The position numbers and the translations under genes are program-made. Positions 14,249-22,010 of a stretch of DNA of 64,000 bases are shown one piece after another (position 1 is the stretch's first letter; the number at the start of each line of letters is the position of its first letter). This stretch comes from RYN-230 sp963713815. Lineage in GTDB: Bacteria > Actinomycetota > Actinomycetes > Streptosporangiales > Streptosporangiaceae. The notes beneath the pieces were generated by a model. It searched no databases and was not told the origin of the DNA. It was given only the letters and a program-made list of their open reading frames with translations. The DNA lies in contig CAVQNH010000022.1 in the NCBI GenBank assembly GCA_963713815.1, positions 33,569 through 97,568 of the forward strand, written 5' to 3'.

Positions 14249-15691
14249 CTACGAGCAGTTCAGCAGGCGCCGCAGTAGCTGCAGCCCGTCCTCGATCTGA
14301 TGCAGGGGAATGCCGCCGTAACCGAGGACCAGGCCAGACTCGGTGACGTTGGCTGCGTAGAACGCGGCCAGCGCGTTGACCGCGACCCCCGAGCCGTCGG
14401 TTCGCTCCAGCACGTCCCCGGGTGACAGGTGCCTGCCCCGGGGCAGCAGCGCGGTGAGGTGCATTCCCGCCGCCGATTCGATCGGGCGAAGCCAGTCGCC
14501 CTGCCCGGCCAGGACCTCGAGCACGCGTTCGTGGCGGCTCATGTATTCGCTGCGCATCTTGCGGATATGACGCGCAAGCAGGCCTTCATCGATGAAGTGC
14601 GCGAGCGCCGCCTGAGTGGCCAGCGGGCTGTGCAGGTCCGATACGTACTTGGCCAGCCTCAGGGCCCGCCGGACCGACTTCGGTGCGATGACGAAACCGA
14701 GCCGGATCGCCGGCAGCATGGTTTTGGAGAACGTGCCGACGTACAGGACCCGCCCCTGCGTGTCCAGCGCGGACAGCGTCGGGGCGGGACGCCCGCCGAA
14801 GCGGAACTCGCTGTCGTAGTCGTCCTCGATGATCGCGGCATCGTGCTCACCAGCCCAGGCCAGAAGTTCTATCCGCCGAGGCAGCGACATGGGCATGCCG
14901 AGCGGGAACTGATGGGCAGGCGAGACATAGATGAGCCTGGCGTCGTCCGGGAGGTCTTCGACGACCAGGCCCTGGCTATCGACGCGGACCGGAATCACCC
15001 GCGCACCCAGAGAGTGCATCAGCAGCCGGGGCGGAGGATAGCCAGGCTCCTCAACGGCTACCCGGTCCCCCGGCTCCAGGAGCCCTCGCGCGATCAGGTC
15101 AATGGCTTGCTGGGCGCCGCTGGTGACGATGACCGCATCCGCGTCCGCCTTGACCCCCCGTGAGACCCCGACGTGGCGGGCGATCGCGGCGCGCAGGCCC
15201 TCATGGCCGGCGCTCTCCCCGTAGGCCGCGGTCTTCACGGCCGATAGCCGCAGTTCCCGGGACACGAAGCGCCGCCAGGTCTCGAAAGGGAAGAGCGCCA
15301 CGTCGGGCACGCCCACGCGGAAGTCATACGTCGTGGTGGCGCGGGCCGGAGGCCTCCCCACCGCGTTCCACCGCGGGGCCGGGATACTCCATCGCGGATG
15401 CTGATGGAGTTCTTGGCTGGCCAGCTGCGGCCCAGGGCGGGCCGGGGCCCCGCTGTGCTCGCAGACGTAGGTGCCTGCACCGATCCTGGTCTCGATGAAT
15501 CCTTCGCCGATGAGCCGGTCGTAGGCGACGCCGACGGTGTTACGTGACACGGCGAGCCGCCGGGCCAGCTCACGGCTCGGCGGCAAGGTCTGGCCGGCCT
15601 TCAGGCGCCCGTCCAGGATGGCGTCGCGGAACTGGCGGTAGATCTGGCCCGCGAGGTCCCGCCGGCCCTCGAGGCTGATGTGGATGTCCAC
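14249..15691 (-). CDS. MocR-type transcriptional regulator (GntR wHTH + aminotransferase fold)
   Basis: 480 aa. Winged helix at 1-75 (LPPSRELARRLAVSRNTVGVAYDRLIGEGFIETRIGAGTYV), a linker, then a fold-type I aminotransferase domain at about 120-475. PLP-binding features are visible: EDDYDSEFR at 290-298 and the Schiff-base Lys in VGTFSKTML (Lys323). Proteins of this kind (PdxR, GabR, TauR, EhuR) use PLP or its adduct as effector. No metabolic partner lies next to it, so the regulated pathway is unknown; direct repeats upstream suggest autoregulation. Confidence 0.92.
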   Translation of the reverse strand: MDIHISLEGRRDLAGQIYRQFRDAILDGRLKAGQTLPPSRELARRLAVSRNTVGVAYDRLIGEGFIETRIGAGTYVCEHSGAPARPGPQLASQELHQHPRWSIPAPRWNAVGRPPARATTTYDFRVGVPDVALFPFETWRRFVSRELRLSAVKTAAYGESAGHEGLRAAIARHVGVSRGVKADADAVIVTSGAQQAIDLIARGLLEPGDRVAVEEPGYPPPRLLMHSLGARVIPVRVDSQGLVVEDLPDDARLIYVSPAHQFPLGMPMSLPRRIELLAWAGEHDAAIIEDDYDSEFRFGGRPAPTLSALDTQGRVLYVGTFSKTMLPAIRLGFVIAPKSVRRALRLAKYVSDLHSPLATQAALAHFIDEGLLARHIRKMRSEYMSRHERVLEVLAGQGDWLRPIESAAGMHLTALLPRGRHLSPGDVLERTDGSGVAVNALAAFYAANVTESGLVLGYGGIPLHQIEDGLQLLRRLLNCS

Positions 15692-16017
15692 CCCTCAAGC
15701 CTAAATTGGTCTGGGGCTTTTGTCCCGTATTGGCCCTTACGCTGGGCCGATCCCCTGGCGTAGCGTCGCCGTAGGACGATCTCGCCACGGTTACCGACGA
15801 CGGCCGTGAAACAGGGGCCACGGCAGGCCGCAGGCGGCCCGGGGCGAGATGGCGGTGCGTGAGGCGCGGTCGCCCTCATGCCCACGGCTCGAACCAGACC
15901 GCACCGGTGCCCCGATCGCGCTGGCGGCAGGTGGCAGGTGGGTGATCCTTCGCAGCTCGTGCACGTCGCTGGTGAACGCCAGCCTGCGCCTAGGGTCCCG
16001 GCGTCCAGTCGGGCGCA
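15692..16017. other. Intergenic region upstream of the MocR gene
   Basis: No convincing gene. Just before the MocR start are ATTGGTCTG (15705-15713) and ATTGGCCCT (15729-15737), a near-direct repeat 24 bp apart that resembles the paired half-sites of MocR/PdxR regulators. The remainder (about 15740-16017) shows no ORF with codon bias and no clear hairpin. Confidence 0.4.
15706..15737. promoter_or_regulatory. Candidate MocR operator, two TTGG(T/C)C half-sites
   Basis: TTGGTCT at 15706 and TTGGCCCT at 15730 in direct orientation, 24 bp apart, within 50 bp of the MocR start codon. Position and repeat geometry suggest autoregulation. Confidence 0.4.
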
Positions 16018-16881
16018 TCACAGGGGGTGAGCGAACCCCCTGAGGATGACGTCACCGGGTGTGGCGGGACCACCCGGATGCTGGATGGCGATCTCCATGA
16101 CTTTGTAGGCGCGGGGATTGGCGGCACTGGTCATGGGAAAGGTCCCGCTCCCGTCGTGCCCCGAGATGAACGAGCCCGCCGTAATCGCTTCCGAGCCCGG
16201 GTCGCTGGCCGACTTCAGATACCAGCACTCGTAATACTCCCCGCCCTTCAGGCGGGGCAGGTGGGTGAACGTGGCGTCCAGCCGGTACCCGTTGGAGCCC
16301 CGATAGACGAGCACCGTGCCCGTAGCAGGACTGCCCTGCGCGTCCATGGAAAATTTTGCGAGGGCGGCAGCGGACCCGATCTGGCCGGCCTGCTGGACCA
16401 CGACCATGGCGATCACCGCGGCGGCGGCGCCGCACGCGGCAGCTAGGAGGGCGGGAAAGTTCCAGTGCCAGTGCCACCACCTCGACATTCTCGCGGGCGC
16501 CGGATGGGACAGGCGGTCGGCCCGCTTAGCCTCGTGCACCGCGTTCTGGACGCTGGCGACACGGGGGGCTTCCCGGGCTGCCGTGGCCGTCATGACGGCG
16601 GTCTGGACCGTCTTGGCCTGGTCGCGCTGGCCAGAGGTCATGATCGCGTGCTGGACGCTGGCCAGGGTCATGGCCTCGAGGTCAGCCGGCGGCTCGACGG
16701 CGGGAGCCGGGGAGTTCAGGGCCCGGGTCAGGGCGTCGAACCCAGCCACATCCGCCTGGCACTCAGCGCACTCCGCTAGATGGAGTCCGAACGCCTCAGC
16801 GTCCGCCGGATCCAGGGCGCCCAGGGCCCAGCCGGCTACGTCGGCATGAGCCAGTTCAGGGTTACTCGCGTCAGGCGGCAT
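16018..16881 (-). CDS. Anti-sigma factor, RskA-like with zinc-finger (ZAS) motif
   Basis: 287 aa. The cytoplasmic N-terminus carries the H-x3-C-x2-C anti-sigma motif (His34, Cys38, Cys41), followed by a long linker, one membrane span (about 141-163) and an extracytoplasmic anti-sigma-K/RskA domain (170-287). It should sequester the ECF sigma factor encoded directly upstream: the two reading frames overlap by 11 nt, indicating translational coupling. Release by regulated proteolysis is usual for this architecture. Confidence 0.9.
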   Translation of the reverse strand: MPPDASNPELAHADVAGWALGALDPADAEAFGLHLAECAECQADVAGFDALTRALNSPAPAVEPPADLEAMTLASVQHAIMTSGQRDQAKTVQTAVMTATAAREAPRVASVQNAVHEAKRADRLSHPAPARMSRWWHWHWNFPALLAAACGAAAAVIAMVVVQQAGQIGSAAALAKFSMDAQGSPATGTVLVYRGSNGYRLDATFTHLPRLKGGEYYECWYLKSASDPGSEAITAGSFISGHDGSGTFPMTSAANPRAYKVMEIAIQHPGGPATPGDVILRGFAHPL

Positions 16882-17443
16882 GGAAACCTCGCTCGTCCAG
16901 AGCGGCCCGCAGAGCCCGCATCGCGTGGAACATCCGTGTCTTCACCGTGCCTAACGGGAGGCCGAGCCGCTCAGCGATCTGGGACTGCGTCAGATCCTGG
17001 TCATGAGCGAGGCGGATGACCTGCCGGTGCGCCTGGCTGAGCGTGTCGAGGGCTTCACGCATGATCAGGCTGTCCAGGATCTGCTCCACTGTGTCGAACT
17101 GAGGCGGGGAGTAGACCTCCTCCAGCGGGAGTAGCTCCCGCGACGAAGGGCGCTTGCGGAGGTCCAGGGCGATGCTCCGGGCGATGACAAACAGGTACGT
17201 GCCCACGTTGGCCCGCGCCGGGTCGAAGCGCCCGGCGGTCCGCCATAGCCTGACGAAGCACTCCTGAACCATTTCCTCAGCCAGTCCATCGTTCCCGAGC
17301 GCCTGCATCCCGAAGCGGTACAGGCGCCTTCCATACCTCCGGTAGAGCTCGGTCGCCGGGCCTTCCACGTCCCCGGCGGCTATCTGCGCTACCAGCTCCG
17401 CCTCTTCGGCAGCGCTACGGTTCTCAGCATCGGTCACCGACAC
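16871..17443 (-). CDS. ECF sigma factor (sigma-70 family, SigK/SigL-like)
   Basis: 190 aa from GTG 17443. Region 2 has YRRYGRRLYRFGMQALGNDGLAEEMVQECFVRLWR; region 4 has LSQAHRQVIRLAHDQDLTQSQIAERLGLPLGTVKTRMFHAMRALR. It pairs with the membrane anti-sigma factor downstream through an 11-nt overlap. An ECF-like TGAACC/CGTCGT promoter upstream suggests positive autoregulation. The regulon cannot be read from this window. Confidence 0.92.
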   Translation of the reverse strand: MSVTDAENRSAAEEAELVAQIAAGDVEGPATELYRRYGRRLYRFGMQALGNDGLAEEMVQECFVRLWRTAGRFDPARANVGTYLFVIARSIALDLRKRPSSRELLPLEEVYSPPQFDTVEQILDSLIMREALDTLSQAHRQVIRLAHDQDLTQSQIAERLGLPLGTVKTRMFHAMRALRAALDERGFHAA

Positions 17444-17469
17444 CGTGGTGTCCCCCCAACCAGGTTCTT

Positions 17470-17495
17470 ACGACGTTCACCCGCCGAACGGTTCA
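17470..17495 (-). promoter_or_regulatory. ECF-type promoter of the sigma/anti-sigma operon
   Basis: On the minus strand TGAACC (17490-17495) and CGTCGT (17470-17475) are 14 nt apart, 27 nt before the sigma start. The motif resembles TGAAC...CGT promoters of SigL-class ECF sigma factors, so the operon is probably self-activated. Confidence 0.45.
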
Positions 17496-17645
17496 CATGT
17501 GTCCCCGGCGTTTTCGGCCGGGGCAAGGGCCTGGTCACGTCGGCCTCACTGGGTTGGCGCGGGTACCAGCAGTAGGCCGACTTGTCTCACTATGTTGATG
17601 CAAGGGTGCCCGGCGTTGGTGCAACCAAAACTGGGCTTTGACCAA

Positions 17646-17661
17646 GCGGCCCGCGGGCCGC
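17646..17661 (-). terminator. Palindrome after the NACHT gene, likely terminator
   Basis: GCGGCCCG-CGGGCCGC, a perfect 16-bp palindrome 6 bases past the NACHT stop on the minus strand. Confidence 0.45.
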
Positions 17662-17667
17662 GGGCTC

Positions 17668-20083
17668 CTACCCGGGCAGGGACGGCTCCGGGTCGCCGCC
17701 CGTAACGTGGGGACGCAGGTCAGCGGGTGGGTCCGGGGATGCCGTGGCGCCACCCTGGCCGGCCAGGCGGTTCTGCAGGTCGAGGTGGCGGAACTGGTAG
17801 ACGCCCCCCACCTGGCGCAGAACGCCGCGCCGCTGCGCGTCGCCCAGGAAGGACATCAGCCTGAGGGGCAGCCGCCCCGTGCCGGCCAGCCAGCACCGCG
17901 CAATCGTAAACGGGAGCCAGGCGGCCTGGATGGACGCCGCGATGAGCCCCACGGTGAGGCCGGCCGCCAGGCCCACCCCGGCGACCTGGACACCCATCCC
18001 CGCTCCCAGCCCGAACGCTCCCCCGCCCACGAGGGCGATGAGCCACCAGGTGCCCCGGTCGCGGGCCAGCAGCCCGGCCGGGCCGCAGGCGGCATCCCCC
18101 TCCTCCAGGTCGGCCGGCGTGCCCCGCAAGCCAGCGGCGAATCCGCCGATCAGTCCGGCGACCAGCCCGGCCACCGGCCCGGCGAGCAGGCCGATCCCGA
18201 TGCCAGCCGTGGCCCCGACGAGAACGCCGGCTCGCGACCAGCCCAGGCCGCGCACGCCCCGGGAGGGTTCGGACAGGCAGATGGTCTCGACGGTGACCGC
18301 CGCCGCCAGCCAGGCCCCCAGGCCGTCCAGCACTCCGGCCGGAATCCCGGCCCCGGTACCGGCCGTGAGGGCCACCACCGCGCCGCCGACCACGGCCCCC
18401 GGGATGCCGCGGCGGAGCCCGTGGCACACGCCGACGCCGATGCCCACTCCCAGCGACCCCATCAGGCCGGTGGTGACCTGGCCATGCCCGGTGGCCCAGA
18501 GCGCCAGCCCGGCCACTGCGGCTCCGAGAAGGCTACCGGCGAACCCCCCGGCCATGCCGGCGCCGACGCTGTCCGGTGACGGTGGCACCCGCCAGCTCCG
18601 GTGCCGGAGCACCCACGGTGCCGCCCCGGCGGTGAAGCCCGCGATCGTGCCGAGCCCCAGCCCGGACCCGAGCCGGGGGGTCAGGCCGGCGACCACCCCG
18701 ACCGCGACCGCCGCGGGCAGGCCCACGCTGATGCCGATGAGAGGGCGAGGGACGGCACGGCGCAACCGCCACCAGGCGAGATCGGTCCCGGCCGGGCACG
18801 GGCTTGCCATGGCGGGCGCTGCAGGCTCTGATTCCTGCCGTGACCGCCGCAGCGGATCCCGCCCCTCATTCAGGTACCGAGCCAGGTAGGTCAGCCAGCG
18901 CACCGCTGAGCCGGCCCGGTCGGGCCGGTCACGGTACACGGCCGGGATGAAGGCGTCGAAGAGATGGGAGCGGACTTCCTCCTCCGAGGTGAACGTGAGG
19001 AGCTGGCCCGGATCCGGCAGGGCGGCCCGGGACCGGCGAGACGGGCGGCGGTTGTAGACGGCGTAGGCCAGGCTGATCATCAGGGGGGTCCGCAGCGCGC
19101 CACCCACCGGGGAGTTCTGGCCGAGTTCCGCGAAGACGTCCGTCCACCGCCCTCTTCGACCCGGGTCCAGGTAACAGGCTGCCGCGTCAGCGCTCACATC
19201 CTCCAGCGCCACCACGACGGCATCGGGCACGGCACCTGCTTCGGCGGCGGCGGCTTCAGCTGCGGCGCGGAACTCCTCATCCCGGCTGGAGATCACGATT
19301 CCCATGGAGCTGTAGTGCAGCGCCTCGCGGATCCTCTCGAGCGCCAGGACCCGCTGCGACCCGGCGATCTCGTCGAACCCGTCGAGTACCGGGAGGATCA
19401 GGTCGTGCTCTACCAGCGCCCGCGCCCGGGTCGGCGAGTCACGACCGTCGCGCTCCGGAGTCCGGAGCTCCGGGTACTCGATCTCCAGCTGGTCCACCAG
19501 CCAGTCGTGCAACGCCTGGTCGGGACTCCACGACGAGAGCGGGAACAGTACCGGAACGATCCGGTCGCTGCGGCCACGCTGAGCCCAGCCTGTTTCGCGG
19601 TCCTGCCGGAGTAGCAGCTTCAGGACCAGATCGAGCAGCACCGCTGTCTTCCCCGCGCCGGGACTCGCCCAGCACGATCAGGCGCCGGGCCGGTATCGAG
19701 GAGAACAGCTCATCTATCGACGACATCTCTGCGGCACCGACGGCCATGTCCCCGGCGGGGTCCCATTCCACCCGCCACGGGACGGCCAGCGTCACGGGAT
19801 CGTTAATCTTCCTGGCGGCGGCCTCCGCGCTCCATTGCGCGGCCATGGCCCGCGCCAGCCGGTCAGCCACCTCGGCCAGGGCGGCCGGCGGACGGGAGCG
19901 GATTTCGTTTCGGACCAGCGCTCCCGCAACGAGCAATTCGGCGGCAACGAAGTACGCCCAGTCATGCTTCCCGTAACTCGTGACGGCCCGGCTCATCTGG
20001 GCGCTGATTACACTGACCAGCAGGGGCAGCGCAAACATGGTCATCAGAGCCAGGTAGGCCGACCTGAGCTGGGTCCTGTTCAC
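17668..20083 (-). pseudogene. Membrane NACHT-domain NTPase, +1 frameshift inside Walker A
   Basis: About 804 aa once corrected. GTG 20083 (GAGG eight nt ahead) is a better start than TTG 20116. Two N-terminal membrane helices are followed by a NACHT ATPase and a C-terminal half of many glycine/alanine-rich membrane helices, ending in GGVYQFRHLDLQNRLA, a common close for actinobacterial NACHT proteins. The P-loop is split: one frame gives VLGES then RRGED, the other AGKTAVLLDL. Removing one base from the GGG run at 19660-19662 restores GESGAGKT. Walker B LPVLDGFDE is intact. NACHT proteins are STAND NTPases with signalling or anti-phage roles; no effector domain is seen, so the role is open. 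Confidence 0.8.
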
Positions 20084-20247
20084 GGCACACGCCTCATGGT
20101 AAATGGAGCACGGCAATGGCCCGGGATTTTCATTCCCGGGTCATGGGGATTCGGGACTCGCACAACGGCTCGCTTCAGATAACCGGGCGGCCCCGGCCGG
20201 TGCTGTGGTTCCAGCAGGCCGGGGCCAGCCGATTCATCTGTCTTCTG

Positions 20248-20562
20248 CTAAACCAGCAGGAACAGTCCCAGCGAGACCAGGCCCCAGACCAGGTACAGGA
20301 CGCAGCCGATGATGCCGAGGGTCACCCCAGCCACGGCCTGCCCGTGGCCCAGCCCGGCCTCACGACTGCGGCCCAGGCCGATCGCGCCGCAGATGATCGC
20401 GCTCACCGCCAGTCCCAGGGTGAGCAGGCCGCCCCACTCGATAATGACGGCGAGAATTCCGAGAACCATTCCGGCCACAGCCTGGCCATTGGAAGCCCGG
20501 ACCAGCTGGAGCTGGTTCATGTAGGTCGGGTGCGACTGCTCCTGCGGGAAATACGTACTCAT
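20248..20562 (-). CDS. DUF4190 domain-containing membrane protein
   Basis: 104 aa. A short polar N-terminus, then two copies of the NGQAVAGMVLGILAVI / HGQAVAGVTLGIIGCVLYLV motif that defines DUF4190, each starting a hydrophobic hairpin (about 27-65 and 75-104). Strong Shine-Dalgarno AAGGAGGAG before the ATG. Function of the family is unknown; it lies behind the divergent AT-rich region 20563-20800 and is transcribed alone toward the NACHT gene's start. Confidence 0.8.
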   Translation of the reverse strand: MSTYFPQEQSHPTYMNQLQLVRASNGQAVAGMVLGILAVIIEWGGLLTLGLAVSAIICGAIGLGRSREAGLGHGQAVAGVTLGIIGCVLYLVWGLVSLGLFLLV

Positions 20563-21190
20563 TTCTCCTCCTTCGGGCCAGTGGCCCTGGCTGCTTCTGT
20601 GTAGAGTTACGACCCCCTTCCCTCCGGCGGTTCACTCTCGCCGGGAAAAATTTAAGAAAGTCGAAAGATTCACATGCTGGCGGCGGCCGAGCGCGGGCAT
20701 CGCGGATGGCGAGTTAATTTTCCGCCGGAAAGAGGCAGGAATTCAGCGTAAGGCGTCACGCGGGAGACCGGCTTCGCGCCAGCTAGCGTGAGCGACATTG
20801 TTCCGGCTGCGATACAGCCATTGGGCCGTGTGGCCGCCGGAGAAAGGCTGTCCTGCTGTCCCGCGTCTGCGGCGGGTCGTCAATAGATACGACCAGGATC
20901 CCGGGAACGGTTCAGTCCCGGTTCGATCCGGTTCCCGGGCGCCGCCCGGCCCGGCCCGGGCCCTGGCTAACGAACGGTGCTTGCCCAGGGCCCCGGCAAA
21001 GTCGTTAGCGCTTCATGATCGTCCGCAGGGATCGGCCGGGTTATCGTGGCCTTCGCCGGTGACCCGCGGCGCATGACGCTCAGCGGCCAGGCACTGGCGA
21101 TGACTTCGGGCCGGGCGGATCGTCCTCACTGGTGGCGGGCACGCGGCAACCTGTCCCGGTCGCCGTGAAGCAACGTGTCAGGAGGTCATT
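20563..21190. other. 628-bp intergenic region
   Basis: No gene with credible codon bias. The first 130 bases are the leader and promoter area of the DUF4190 gene, including an unusually AT-rich patch (20640-20670). Further right, 20958-21009 holds two interleaved inverted repeats. The short ORFs here look random. Confidence 0.5.
20958..21009. other. Two interleaved inverted repeats (pseudoknot-like topology)
   Basis: Stem A: GGGCCCTGG (20958-20966) with CCAGGGCCC (20985-20993), 9 bp perfect. Stem B: GCTAACGA (20966-20973) with TCGTTAGC (21002-21009), 8 bp perfect. Each stem has one arm inside the other's loop. They could be mutually exclusive hairpins or an H-type pseudoknot. No RNA family is recognised. 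Confidence 0.35.
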
Positions 21191-21837
21191 GTGCCGCAAG
21201 TCCGGGTGCACAACTTCTCAGTGTCGCTGGATGGGTTCGGAACCGGCGAGGGGCAAAGCCTGGACGCCCCGTACGGGCACGCGGGAACCCGGCTGCACGA
21301 GTGGTTTTTCGCGACCCGCACGTTCCACGCCATGCAAGGCCAGCCCGGTGGCAGCACCGGCATCGACGACGCCTTGGCCAGCGCCTGGTGCCCGGGCGTC
21401 GGCGCGGAGATCATGGGCCGGGGCAAATTCGGCCCCCACCACGGCCCCTGGCCGGACGCGGAGTGGAACGGATGGTGGGGAGACAACCCGCCGTTCCACA
21501 CCCCGGTCTTTGTTCTCACCCACCATCCCCGGCCCCCAGTCCAGATGAACGGCGGCACCACGTTTGCTCTTCCTCGACGCCAGCCCGGCCCAGGCGCTTA
21601 CGCAGGCGCGCCAGGCCGCCGCTGGCCGGGATATCCGCATCGGCGGCGGGCCGTCCACTATCCGCGAGTTCCTGGCCGCCGGCCTGATCGACTACCTGCA
21701 CATCGTCGTGGTGCCCATCGTGCTGGGCCGCGGGGAACGGCTCTGGGATGGGCTGGAGGCGCTCGAGGACCGCTTCCAGATTGAGGCCGCCAGCAGCCCT
21801 GAGCGGCGTCACCCACGTCACCCTCAGCCGGCGGTAA
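21191..21837 (+). pseudogene. Dihydrofolate reductase family protein, two +1 frameshifts
   Basis: About 214 aa after correction; RibD C-terminal/DHFR-like fold common in actinomycetes. GTG 21191 follows AGGAGGT. Frame 1 gives HNFSVSLDGF, the AEIMGRGKFG core and PVFVLTHHPR; after G21566 the next frame carries LFLDASPAQALTQARQAA, IRIGGGPSTIREFLAAGLIDYLHIVVVPIVLGRGERLW; after G21801 the last frame gives SGVTHVTLSRR-stop at 21835-21837. Each step is repaired by dropping a single base. Substrate unknown; such proteins are often annotated as pyrimidine reductases without proof. Confidence 0.8.
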
Positions 21838-22010
21838 CAGGCGGCAGCACAGCCGGATTGGCGGCGTGTTGCAGGCGTCTGCTCATCTGGCGACAACCGT
21901 GAATGCGCAGCGTCGGCGCGGCGATGACCGAGCTGATCAGAGCGTGCCCGGGACTGGCTGACCGTCTGCCAGCTGCCGCCGCGCCGGGGCACCAGTCCAG
22001 AGGCGCCTGG

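Noticed and set aside
20798..21076. 92-codon plus-strand ORF
   Set aside because: No ribosome-binding site, no codon bias, and it runs through the interleaved inverted repeats.
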